The position numbers were made by a program, and so were the translations under genes. A DNA stretch of 17,597 nt from Gordonia westfalica (GTDB taxonomy: Bacteria > Actinomycetota > Actinomycetes > Mycobacteriales > Mycobacteriaceae), in contig NZ_FNLM01000003.1 of assembly GCF_900105725.1 (NCBI RefSeq), forward strand, positions 1 through 17,597, given 5' to 3'. The notes beneath the pieces are model-generated. The model did no database searches. It saw nothing but the letters and a program-made list of their open reading frames with translations, and was not told where the DNA came from. Positions 8,195 to 15,059 of this stretch are shown piece after piece; the stretch's first letter is position 1; every line of letters begins with the position of its first letter.

Positions 8195-8224
8195 TGCCCG
8201 GGAGGTATCTAGCCTCCCCGGGCA
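8195..8224 (+). terminator. Hairpin terminator after the major tail gene
   Basis: The stem is tgcccggg(g)agg / cctccccgggca with loop tatctag, 8 bases after the stop. Arm B lacks one G in the left arm and arm C lacks one in the right arm. Combining them gives a perfect 12-base GC-rich stem. No T run follows, so it may be a partial terminator or an mRNA 3' stabiliser that sets a high level of tail protein relative to downstream genes. Confidence 0.65.
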
Positions 8225-8232
8225 CACAATCT

Positions 8233-8307
8233 CGGCCTGGCGAAGGGGTGTCATGTTGTCCCTGACCAGGAGCCGCGTCCTTTTGCCAGGCCGGGGCTGC
8301 TCCTGGT
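8233..8307 (+). promoter_or_regulatory. Structured leader of the tail chaperone genes, interleaved inverted repeats
   Basis: Stem 1 pairs 8233-8244 (cggcctggcgaa) with 8282-8293 (one G-T wobble). Stem 2 pairs 8265-8273 (accaggagc) with 8299-8307 (gctcctggt). The two are interleaved in the order a-b-a'-b', so both can form only as a pseudoknot; otherwise they compete. The tail chaperone ATG is 40 bases downstream and has only a weak, distant Shine-Dalgarno (gaaagg). Arm C preserves both stems. Function is unknown; a translational or termination switch is possible. Confidence 0.5.
8263..8277 (-). repeat. 15-base repeat, right inverted copy, downstream of the major tail gene
   Basis: The sequence tgaccaggagccgcg is the exact reverse complement of 7557-7571. 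It forms the centre of the chaperone leader and includes the left arm of its second stem. The match ends sharply at 15 bases on both sides. Confidence 0.75.
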
Positions 8308-8347
8308 TGAAGTTCTATCCCAATGTTGAAAGGTTCCTGGTCAAACC

Positions 8348-8769
8348 ATGTCTGTTCCCGAAGGCTACGCAGTAGCCCCCTCGTCCGACGATCACCTGTT
8401 GAAGTTCGCCGTCCCCATCCCGGGCGCGATCCGGTACTGGTGTCGATGCCGCCGCGCAAGTGGATGGACCCGCCGAGATCAAGAAGTACCAGGACTGGAT
8501 CACCCGTTCGGGAAGCGGATGTGAAGATCGCGAATGGGCGAACAGCCTCAACAGCGCGGAGAAGACGCTGCGCGCCGGTCGACGCAGAGGAAACCCTGAA
8601 GGGTTTCGAGGAGAAGGAAGTCACCCTCCGGTGGCTCAAGCCGTACGTGTCGGCTGCCGAGTACAAGCTCCTGATGACGAAGATCCCTGAGGGCACCATC
8701 CAGTGGATCAAGAAGCAGCTCGAAGATCCTGACATCACAGTGGGGAATCTTCGGCTCCGCGACTCCTAG
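8348..8769 (+). CDS. Tail assembly chaperone, short (G-like) product, frameshifted by errors
   Basis: This is the lambda gpG analogue, a chaperone that coats the tape measure during tail assembly. The ATG opens MSVPEGYAVAPSSDDHLLKF. Comparison of arms B and C gives PVLVSMPPRKWMDPAEIKK, ITPFGEADVKIAEWANSLN, APVDAEETLKGFEEKEVTL, AEYKLLMTKIPEGTIQWIKK and the end DPDITVGESSASADS. Arm B has several single-base losses here (near 8436, 8470, 8506, 8533 and 8573), most repaired by arm C. Two, near 8436 and in gagaagac, are shared by both copies. The corrected length is roughly 143 residues. Position after the tail tube gene and before the tape measure is diagnostic, and the gene is the 0-frame part of a -1 frameshift pair. 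Confidence 0.8.
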
Positions 8770-9145
8770 ACGAGCACGGGGAGGCCATCGAGTACGACCT
8801 GATTTCCCGCGGCCTCAGGTTGCGGGATCTCGGGAAGCCCTGGTTTTCATGGACTGACCTGCGGGCTATTGTCCGCAGGGCTCGCACAGACCACGCAATG
8901 GAGCTGTTCCGGGCATGGAATCCTGACACTTGGCTGTGGTCTGATCGTCTGTGATGCTCTTGTCGGAGTGGCGACGATCGTTTCCGACCTCCGATACATG
9001 CAGGCGTTGACCACGTTTAACGAAGTGCCTGAGATCTACTTCCCGGCCCGGTATGGGCCGCCTCGGATGACGCTGCCGAAGCTACCGAGGGCGAAGGTCC
9101 AGCGAGGCTGAGAAGGCTCGGGCGGTCGCGGCGTCGATGCGCTAG
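8348..9145 (+). CDS. Tail assembly chaperone, long (GT-like) frameshift product
   Basis: The product is made by a -1 shift near the G run and adds about 130 residues to the G-like part. The extension reads FGLRRLLDEHGEAIEYDLIS, RDLGKPWFSWTDLRAIVRRA, MELFRAWNPDTWLWSDPS, LSEVATIVSDLRYMQALTTF, EVPEIYFPARYGPPRDD and ends KARAVAASMR. In lambda-like phages this T domain recruits tail tube protein to the tape measure. Arm B interrupts it with losses near 8946, 8969, 9065 and 9102; arm C is clean for the last 109 residues. The TAG stop shares the tetranucleotide CTAG with the stop of the opposing lipoprotein gene. Confidence 0.78.
8742..8747 (+). other. Candidate -1 ribosomal frameshift site for the G/GT chaperones
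   Basis: Arm C reads tgggggaatc (five G) where arm B has four. With five G the 0 frame is GTG GGG GAA and ends at GESSASADS-stop, while the -1 frame is open from this point into the long downstream part. The G run followed by AA is the obvious slippery stretch and lies about 25 bases before the 0-frame stop. In arm B the lost G hides this arrangement. Confidence 0.65.
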
Positions 9146-9614
9146 ATATCACCGGACTTCACTAGTTCGCCGCCGAACTGTCCCGCAATCTGGCCTGCCA
9201 TGACCGCGTTCTGGTCGAGGCTGATCAGCCAGGTTGGTCCCGTTACGTAGTAGTGGCGATCGCCAGTGATGTCTCCCGTGATGTCAGAGTGCTTTACCGA
9301 TGCAGCGATTCCCTTCGAGGCGAGGTCTTCTGAGAACCACACACTCAGTCGAGCTTCGGCCGTTGGGGTTAGTGGGCACGATCCGTGCTCAGCCTTCGGC
9401 CCCGAGGTTGCGTCAGTAACCAGGCATGGGAAGCCGGCTGAAGTTAGTCCGGCCGCGAGTTGACTCACTGACGTGTACGCACCTGCGACTGCAGGGCAGG
9501 TGCGGAGGCCGACGATGTCGCAGGAGCCTTACCGGCCTCGGGGCTTCGGTCGCTGCACCCAGAGGCGGCGAGGGCGAATGCGATTACTGGGATGGCAATG
9601 CATGCACGTTTCAT
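9142..9614 (-). CDS. Phage-encoded lipoprotein (moron candidate), reversed in the late operon
   Basis: The product has a lipoprotein signal peptide: MKRACIAI, a short hydrophobic stretch, and AASGC with the lipidation Cys at residue 20. An Ala/Pro/Ser linker follows (about 25-45), then a small domain with VSQLAAGLTSAGFPCLV, GSCPLTPTAEARLSVWFSE, GDRHYYVTGPTWLISLDQNA and the end IAGQFGGELVKSGDI. It would be anchored outside the host membrane. Arm B lacks one C in the linker (gccctgca; arm C has gcccctgca). The corrected length is 157 residues. The small-domain pattern (Trp-Leu-Ile, then QFGGEL near the end) resembles lipoproteins seen in other actinophages and their hosts. Opposite orientation and own upstream region suggest independent expression. 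A role in superinfection exclusion is inference only. Confidence 0.85.
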
Positions 9615-9729
9615 CTCGACAGGATAAGCCGTCAGTGCGACGACCCGAGATAGAATGGAGCGACCCCGGAGGTGCTACCAACACCAGCCGGGCCTAACCA
9701 CTCGCTTGAAGCACCAAGGAGGGGCTGCC
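9615..9729. promoter_or_regulatory. Divergent intergenic region between lipoprotein and endonuclease genes
   Basis: The two genes point away from each other here, so promoters are expected. On the plus strand tagaat (9651-9656) is a fair -10 match without a clear -35. On the minus strand tatcct (complement of 9621-9626) lies about 8 bases before the lipoprotein ATG, which itself lacks a Shine-Dalgarno, so a leaderless transcript is possible. A good Shine-Dalgarno (aaggagggg, 9716-9724) precedes the endonuclease GTG. Confidence 0.4.
9664..9693. other. Hairpin or operator-like inverted repeat in the divergent region
   Basis: The arms are ccccgg-a-ggtg and cacc-ag-ccgggg around a 7-base loop (ctaccaa). 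Arm B has lost one G in the right arm and arm C shows the full version. It lies between the candidate -10 and the endonuclease start, so it would be in the 5' leader of that transcript, or it could be a protein-binding site. Confidence 0.4.
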
Positions 9730-10434
9730 GTGAAGGCTACCCGAACCCGACGTCCATGTCCGACATGTGGATCACCCATCGACCGAGGTCCCGGACAGCA
9801 TGCGTACTGCTCCGACGAATGTCGCCCCATCTGCGAGCACCCCACATGCGACCGCCCTACGCGGGCATGCAGACGGTGTGCGACTCGCACCGGGTTCAGC
9901 TTGATCGCCACGGCGAACTCCGGCCGGACACGTGGTCGAAGGAATGGGTGTGCGTCGTTTGCGGGGCAGGTGTCCCGAAGGGGTCGGGGCGCCGTAAGCA
10001 CTGCTCGAGGGGCTGTCAGCAAACCGACTCTCGATACAACGGGCGTCGCCCAACGACGGCGAAATGTCGGCTATGCGGCAGGACTTCTCCCTACAGCGGC
10101 GCACCGGGGCGAGGCTTCAGCGCACCGACACTCAGTGGTGCCGCACCTGCGGTAGAGAATCCCCCGAAGCGCGCCGATATCTGAAGTACGGAATCACCCC
10201 GGAGGAGTACGCGGCCGCGATGAATCGGGGCTGCGACATCTGCGGCGAGCGCGTGGGGGCGCTACATATCGACCATGACCACAGCTGCTGCCCTCCACGG
10301 AGTAAGCAGTGGCGAACCTGCGGGCAGTGCGTCCGCGGATTCCTCTGCGGATCGTGCAACCGCGGATTGGCCTACTGAAGGATGACCCGAACGTGCTGCG
10401 AAGCGCGATCGAGTACCTCGGTCGAAAGGCCTAG
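9730..10434 (+). CDS. Recombination endonuclease VII-like HNH protein with N-terminal zinc motifs, three single-base losses
   Basis: The GTG start has a strong Shine-Dalgarno. After restoring one G at each of three places (near 9861, 10077 and 10371; arm C has all three) the product is 235 residues. The N-terminal two thirds hold repeated zinc-ribbon-like Cys sets: C10/C13 with C27/C31, C75/C78 with C92/C96, and C113/C116 with C138/C141. The C-terminal part (about 150-235) is the endonuclease VII domain: [17 protein letters not shown] (169/172), [10 protein letters not shown] with the catalytic His-Asp-His core, [17 protein letters not shown] (Cys207/Cys210) and [13 protein letters not shown]. 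Endonuclease VII cuts branched DNA and mismatches. Small relatives of this family in actinophages may be resolvases or homing-type nucleases. Its place inside a tail operon favours a mobile or accessory gene. Confidence 0.86.
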
Positions 10435-10458
10435 AAACAGCGCATACATACGGACTCA

Positions 10459-10497
10459 ACGAACACCCCTAAGGCCATGAGCCTCTGGGGTGTTCGT
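10459..10497 (+). terminator. Strong bidirectional hairpin terminator before the tape measure gene
   Basis: A perfect 11-base stem (acgaacacccc / ggggtgttcgt) closes a 17-base loop that itself holds aggc / gcct. It is followed by catttct. It starts 25 bases after the endonuclease stop and ends 33 bases before the tape measure GTG. The mirrored copy in arm C is identical in sequence. Confidence 0.8.
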
Positions 10498-10529
10498 CAT
10501 TTCTGGCGGCAAGCAAAGGGGGTGGCAGC

Positions 10530-10977
10530 GTGGCCACGGAGCTAGGTGTTGCCTACATTTCCATCGTTCCAGAGACGAGCCGTATCGCTCCTGGCATCCG
10601 TAACGCGCTCAATGGTGCTGAACGCGGCGCTGGTGACACTGGGCGTCGCATGGGTCACACGATGTCCACCGCCCTCGGCACGGCGCTGGGGATTGGCGTG
10701 TCGAAGGCGGCGGCGCAGCATCGAAGGTGCTGCAGGATGCCCTGTCGGCAGGCTACAACCGGATCACCACCCTGGAGAAGGCGGACATCCAGTTCCGCAA
10801 TATGGGCTGTCGGCCGGTGACACGAAGCGTCAGCTTGCCGATCTGAATGACATCGTCACCGGCACCTCGACTTCGCTGGCTGATGCAGCGGCGGCAGCAG
10901 CGATGCTGGCGGTGCTGGCGTGGCGGCGGGCGACGACATGAACAACGCTGTGAAGCGTTGGTGAAACGAGGCGCCAG
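10530..10977 (+). CDS. Tape measure protein, N-terminal fragment cut by the second fold
   Basis: The tape measure sets tail length and runs inside the tail tube; full proteins are usually hundreds to thousands of residues. The GTG follows aaaggggg. Only about 140 residues are present: MATELGVAYISIVPETSRIA, GIRNALNGAERGAGDTGRRM, then (corrected with arm C) VSKAAGAASKVLQDALSAGY, RITTLEKADIQFRNMGLSAG, KRQLADLNDIVTGTSTSLAD, an Ala-rich segment, and GVAAGDDMNNAVKALV. The motif series K..I.F..LGLS, L..IVTGTS.ALADA and D...A.KALV is typical of the phage tape measure N-terminal domain. Arm B loses bases near 10715, 10805 and 10905-10955. The gene stops because the sequence folds back, not because of a stop codon. 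Confidence 0.85.
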
Positions 10978-10989
10978 AGCGCAGAGATG
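10965..10989. other. 25-base apex between arms B and C
   Basis: The apex is flanked by ggtga and tcacc, which begin the long mirrored arms. It has no mirror partner. Read on the minus strand, it continues the tape measure frame plausibly (Ile-Ser-Ala-Leu, then Gly-Ala-Ser-Phe) if one or two bases are restored. That suggests it belongs to arm C, and that the copying strand switched about 25 bases away from where arm B ended. Confidence 0.6.
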
Positions 10990-11425
10990 TCACCAACGCC
11001 TTCACAGCGTTGTTCATGTCGTCGCCGCCGCCACGCCAGCACCGCCCAGCATCGCTGCTGCCGCGCTGCATCAGCCAGCGAAGTCGAGGTGCCGGTGACG
11101 ATGTCATTCAGATCGGCAAGCTGACGCTTCGTGTCACCGGCCGACAGCCCCATATTGCGGAACTGGATGTCCGCCTTCTCCAGGGTGGTGATCCGGTTGT
11201 AGCCTGCCGACAGGGCATCCTGCAGCACCTTCGATGCTGCGCCCGCCGCCTTCGACACGCCAATCCCCAGCGCCGTGCGAGGGCGGTGGACATCGTGTGA
11301 CCCATGCGACGCCCAGTGTCACCAGCGCCGCGTTCAGCACCATTGAGCGCGTTACGGATGCCAGGAGCGATACGGCTCGTCTCTGGAACGATGGAAATGT
11401 AGGCAACACCTAGCTCCGTGGCCAC
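10978..11425 (-). CDS. Tape measure protein, N-terminal fragment, arm C copy
   Basis: This is the mirrored copy. It reads AAGAASKVLQDALSAGYNRI and QFRNMGLSAGDTKRQLADLN correctly where arm B is broken, but has its own losses near 11280 and 11040. The 25-base apex may extend this copy beyond the arm B end. Confidence 0.8.
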
Positions 11426-11457
11426 GCTGCCACCCCCTTTGCTTGCCGCCAGAAATG

Positions 11458-11496
11458 ACGAACACCCCAGAGGCTCATGGCCTTAGGGGTGTTCGT
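11458..11496. terminator. Tape measure upstream terminator, arm C copy
   Basis: Same 11-base stem and loop as in arm B, reversed. No base differs within the stem. Confidence 0.75.
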
Positions 11497-11520
11497 TGAG
11501 TCCGTATGTATGCGCTGTTT

Positions 11521-12224
11521 CTAGGCCTTTCGACCGAGGTACTCGATCGCGCTTCGCAGCACGTTCGGGTCATCCTTCAGTAGGCCCAATCCGCGGTTGC
11601 ACGATCCGCAGAGGAATCCGCGGACGCACTGCCCGCAGGTTCGCCACTGCTTACTCCGTGGAGGGCAGCAGCTGTGGTCATGGTCGATATGTAGCGCCCC
11701 ACGCGCTCGCCGCAGATGTCGCAGCCCCGATTCATCGCGGCCGCGTACTCCTCCGGGGTGATTCCGTACTTCAGATATCGGCGCGCTTCGGGGATTCTCT
11801 ACCGCAGGTGCGGCACCACTGAGTGTCGGTGCGCTGAAGCCTCGCCCCGGTGCGCCGCTGTAGGGAGAAGTCCTGCCCGCATAGCCGACATTTCGCCGTC
11901 GTTGGGCGACGCCCGTTGTATCGAGAGTCGGTTTGCTGACAGCCCTCGAGCAGTGCTTACGGCGCCCCGACCCCTTCGGGACACCTGCCCCGCAAACGAC
12001 GCACACCCATTCCTTCGACCACGTGTCCGGCCGGAGTTCGCCGTGGCGATCAAGCTGAACCCGGTGCGAGTCGCACACCGTCTGCATGCCCCGCGTAGGC
12101 GGTCGCATGTGGGGTGCTCGCAGATGGGGCGACATTCGTCGGAGCAGTACGCATGCTGTCCGGGACCTCGGTCGATGGGTGATCCACATGTCGGACATGG
12201 ACGTCGGGTTCGGGTAGCCTTCAC
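11521..12224 (-). CDS. Endonuclease VII-like protein, arm C copy, frameshifted
   Basis: It has the complete G runs missing in arm B (cgcggggcatg, tgcgggcag and attgggcc). It carries private losses instead, including one C at ccgcctacg near 12112, one G in the gaggggctg region near 11945 and others near 11700 and 11805. Together with arm B it defines the 235-residue product. A 320-residue open frame extending past the real start is a shift artefact. Confidence 0.8.
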
Positions 12225-12341
12225 GGCAGCCCCTCCTTGGTGCTTCAAGCGAGTGGGTTAGGCCCCGGCTGGTGTTGGTAGCACCTCCGGGGTCGCTCCA
12301 TTCTATCTCGGGTCGTCGCACTGACGGCTTATCCTGTCGAG

Positions 12342-12813
12342 ATGAAACGTGCATGCATTGCCATCCCAGTAATCGCATTCGCCCTCGCCGCCTCTGGGTG
12401 CAGCGACCGAAGCCCGAGGCCGGTAAGGCTCCTGCGACATCGTCGGCCTCCGCACCTGCCCCTGCAGTCGCAGGTGCGTACACGTCAGTGAGTCAACTCG
12501 CGGCCGGACTAACTTCAGCCGGCTTCCCATGCCTGGTTACTGACGCAACCTCGGGCCGAAGGCTGAGCACGGATCGTGCCCACTAACCCCAACGGCCGAA
12601 GCTCGACTGAGTGTGTGGTTCTCAGAAGACCTCGCCTCGAAGGGAATCGCTGCATCGGTAAAGCACTCTGACATCACGGGAGACATCACTGGCGATCGCC
12701 ACTACTACGTAACGGGACCAACCTGGCTGATCAGCCTCGACCAGAACGCGGTCATGGCAGGCCAGATTGCGGGACAGTTCGGCGGCGAACTAGTGAAGTC
12801 CGGTGATATCTAG
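12342..12813 (+). CDS. Lipoprotein, arm C copy, frameshifted
   Basis: It carries the correct linker (gcccctgca) but lost one C at agcccgagg near 12412 and one G at cctcgggcc near 12555. The lipobox Cys and the C-terminal 66 residues are identical to arm B. Two arms together give an uninterrupted 157-residue lipoprotein. Confidence 0.8.
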
Positions 12814-13617
12814 CGCATCGACGCCGCGACCGCCCGAGCCTTCTCAGCCTCGCTGGGACCTTCGCCCTCGGTAGCTTCGGCAGCGTCATCCCGAGGCGGC
12901 CCATACCGGGCCGGGAAGTAGATCTCAGGCACTTCGTTAAACGTGGTCAACGCCTGCATGTATCGGAGGTCGGAAACGATCGTCGCCACCTCCGACAAGA
13001 GCATCACAGACGGATCAGACCACAGCCAAGTGTCAGGATTCCATGCCCGGAACAGCTCCATTGCGTGGTCTGTGCGAGCCCTGCGGACAATAGCCCGCAG
13101 GTCAGTCCATGAAAACCAGGGCTTCCCGAGATCCCGCAACCTGAGGCCGCGGGAAATCAGGTCGTACTCGATGGCCTCCCCGTGCTCGTCTAGGAGTCGG
13201 CGGAGGCCGAAGATTCCCCCACTGTGATGTCAGGATCTTCGAGCTGCTTCTTGATCCACTGGATGGTGCCCTCAGGGATCTTCGTCATCAGGAGCTTGTA
13301 CTCGGCAGCCGACACGTACGGCTTGAGCCACCGGAGGGTGACTTCCTTCTCCTCGAAACCCTTCAGGGTTTCCTCTGCGTCGACCGGCGCGGCAGCGTCT
13401 TCTCCGCGCTGTTGAGGCTGTTCGCCCATTCGGCGATCTTCACATCCGCTTCCCCGAACGGGGTGATCCAGTCCTGGTACTTCTTGATCTCGCGGGGTCC
13501 ATCCACTTGCGCGGCGGCATCGACACCAGTACCGGATCGCGCCCGGGATGGGGACGGCGAACTTCAACAGGTGATCGTCGGACGAGGGGCTACTGCGTAG
13601 CCTTCGGGAACAGACAT
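12810..13617 (-). CDS. Tail assembly chaperone GT-like product, arm C copy
   Basis: The -1 extension is uninterrupted here from the G run to the stop, which makes this the reference copy for the long product. The G-like part still has a few losses near 13499 and 13560-13600. Confidence 0.75.
13190..13617 (-). CDS. Tail assembly chaperone G-like product, arm C copy
   Basis: It preserves the ITPFGEADVKIAEWANSL region and the five-G slippery run with the 0-frame end GESSASADS. Shared losses with arm B are at gatccggta and gagaagac. Confidence 0.75.
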
Positions 13618-13657
13618 GGTTTGACCAGGAACCTTTCAACATTGGGATAGAACTTCA

Positions 13658-13731
13658 ACCAGGAGCAGCCCGGCCTGGCAAAAGACGCGGCTCCTGGTCA
13701 GGGACAACATGACACCCCTTCGCCAGGCCGA
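13658..13731 (-). promoter_or_regulatory. Chaperone leader with interleaved inverted repeats, arm C copy
   Basis: Both stems of the arm B leader are present with all paired bases intact; only unpaired C and G runs are one base shorter. It includes the 15-base repeat at 13686-13700. Confidence 0.45.
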
Positions 13732-13738
13732 GATTGTG

Positions 13739-13768
13739 TGCCCGGGAGGCTAGATACCTCCCCGGGCA
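13739..13768 (-). terminator. Major tail gene terminator, arm C copy
   Basis: Mirrored hairpin. The G missing from the arm B left arm is present here, and one G is missing from the other arm. Confidence 0.6.
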
Positions 13769-13775
13769 AGACGGG

Positions 13776-14366
13776 TCAGCTACCCGAAGTGGCGGCGATG
13801 CCGTCCACGTCGCCGAACTCGTCGACGTAGTCGCCGTTGGAGTTGCGGAACGCTCGGATCGTCAACTCCACGCCCGACGCGTCCTGCGACTCGTCCTTCC
13901 ACTCCGCGATCTCCGAGACGCGCCCTTCTCCACGACGTACGTCTTGAACTTCTTGCCGCACTTCGTGGCGAACACGTGGGCCGACAGCGGAAGCTGCGAC
14001 GAGTTGTGGCGGACGTGGTAGCGCTGCCCCTTGCCGCCGGCAGCGGGATGAGGGTGACGTTGTCGTCACCTGCGACGGTCCGCTTCACCGACGGCAGGTC
14101 GACGTCGAGCAGCTTGATCTTGAAGCTGGTGCCGTACTCGGTCTGCACATCGACGTAGTCGCCACCGTCGAAGTCCTTGACGGTGTTCGAGGTGCGGGTG
14201 ATGCCGACCGACAGGCCGTCGACCGCCGCGGTTCCGTGGTCCTCGAACGCGGCGTTCAGGTCTTCCGGCGACTCGACCGGAGCGGTGGGAAGCGTGGTAC
14301 CCAGAGGTGCCCGCAGTAGACGCCGCCGTCGAGCGACTGCGCCACGTAAGAGTGTTCGACTGCCAT
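13776..14366 (-). CDS. Major tail protein, arm C copy, frameshifted
   Basis: It supplies the aaggggcag run missing in arm B, but lost one C in catcccgctg near 14046 and further bases near 13925 and 14311. The two arms together give the 197-residue protein. Confidence 0.83.
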
Positions 14367-14374
14367 TGTTTTGC

Positions 14375-14409
14375 CCCTTTCAGCGAGGTGACCAGGAGCC
14401 GCGAAAGGG
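14375..14409 (-). promoter_or_regulatory. Major tail protein ribosome-site hairpin, arm C copy
   Basis: The 7-base stem is intact. The loop is one base shorter than in arm B (cgctg instead of cgcctg), which allows gcg/cgc pairing to extend the stem with a small bulge. Confidence 0.4.
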
Positions 14410-14427
14410 TTATTCAGTTAGGAGACT

Positions 14428-14803
14428 TTAGGTTCGGAGCACGAAGAGTGTCCCGGTGAACTGGAACCGGGAATGCTTTTCATAGTCCGGGTTGGGATAG
14501 TCGGCCAGGCTGTTCATGACCCAGTCGGTTACCACAGGCCTGCCCATGGGCCGCCGAGGATGCAGCCTGGAATCCGTCCGCGATGGTTCCGATCGATTGC
14601 TCAGTCCACGCCGTGTCCGGGCTGCCTTGGGGTTGAGCCGTACAGTTCGACAAGGATGCGAGCGCGATCCAGTGAGCGATCCGTGGGCCGCCGATACGAG
14701 AAACCCTCCCGAATCGGCAGGGTCTTCTGAGACGTCGTGGAGAACTTCACTCCAGCAGCGCCGCTCGGCAGATGGAGAGCGCCGCCAGCGTGGGTGTCGA
14801 CAT
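14428..14803 (-). CDS. Tail terminator, arm C copy, frameshifted
   Basis: It carries the attcccgg run that repairs the arm B C-terminus. It has more private losses (near 14540, 14630, 14690 and 14735) and is eight bases shorter than the corrected gene. Confidence 0.75.
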
Positions 14804-14806
14804 CAG

Positions 14807-15059
14807 TTATCCGAGAGCCCTGAGGATCGTGTTGTTGCGGCATTGTCGCGTTGCGCCTTGTAGTCGGCGGTGACGACAGAGGCACGCCAACGGCCCTGGG
14901 GACGTGCATGCCTGCCGTGAACCCACCGCGTACGTGCCTCGCCATAGCGCTCGCATCGTCAGCAATGCGCTCAGCATGACCCTCGAGCTCGCTGATGATG
15001 TCGGACGTCCGACCGTATCGGACGTCCTTGAACGCCTTCTGATTCCACTCGATTCTCAC
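14807..15059 (-). CDS. Neck protein (gp10-like), arm C copy, frameshifted
   Basis: Five bases shorter than the intact arm B gene. The losses fall in G runs of the region encoding MGEGTYAVGSRAGMARPQGR. The start overlap with the head closure stop is preserved. Confidence 0.75.

Larger units (their letters stand above)
3134..10964 (+). repeat. Arm B of the fold-back: the fullest copy of the phage module
   Basis: This is the forward arm and the only one covering portal through tape measure. Its 5' part is mirrored in 1-3133 and most of it is mirrored in 10990-17597. Paired B and C coordinates add up to 21955 from the lipoprotein to the tape measure, about 21965 at the chaperone start and about 21927 at the window end, as private indels accumulate. 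Gene coordinates given for this arm are the reference set for the window. Confidence 0.93.

Noticed and set aside
10965..10989. Remnant of a hairpin sequencing adapter at the second fold
   Set aside because: The apex shares only short pieces (aacg, agg, agagat) with the SMRTbell-type adapter as I remember it, whereas it reads as tape measure sequence on the minus strand. I cannot exclude a heavily degraded adapter without a direct alignment.
11521..12483. 320-residue minus-strand frame covering endonuclease and lipoprotein
   Set aside because: It joins an antisense lipoprotein stretch to the endonuclease through arm C indels. The real endonuclease start with Shine-Dalgarno is at 12224.
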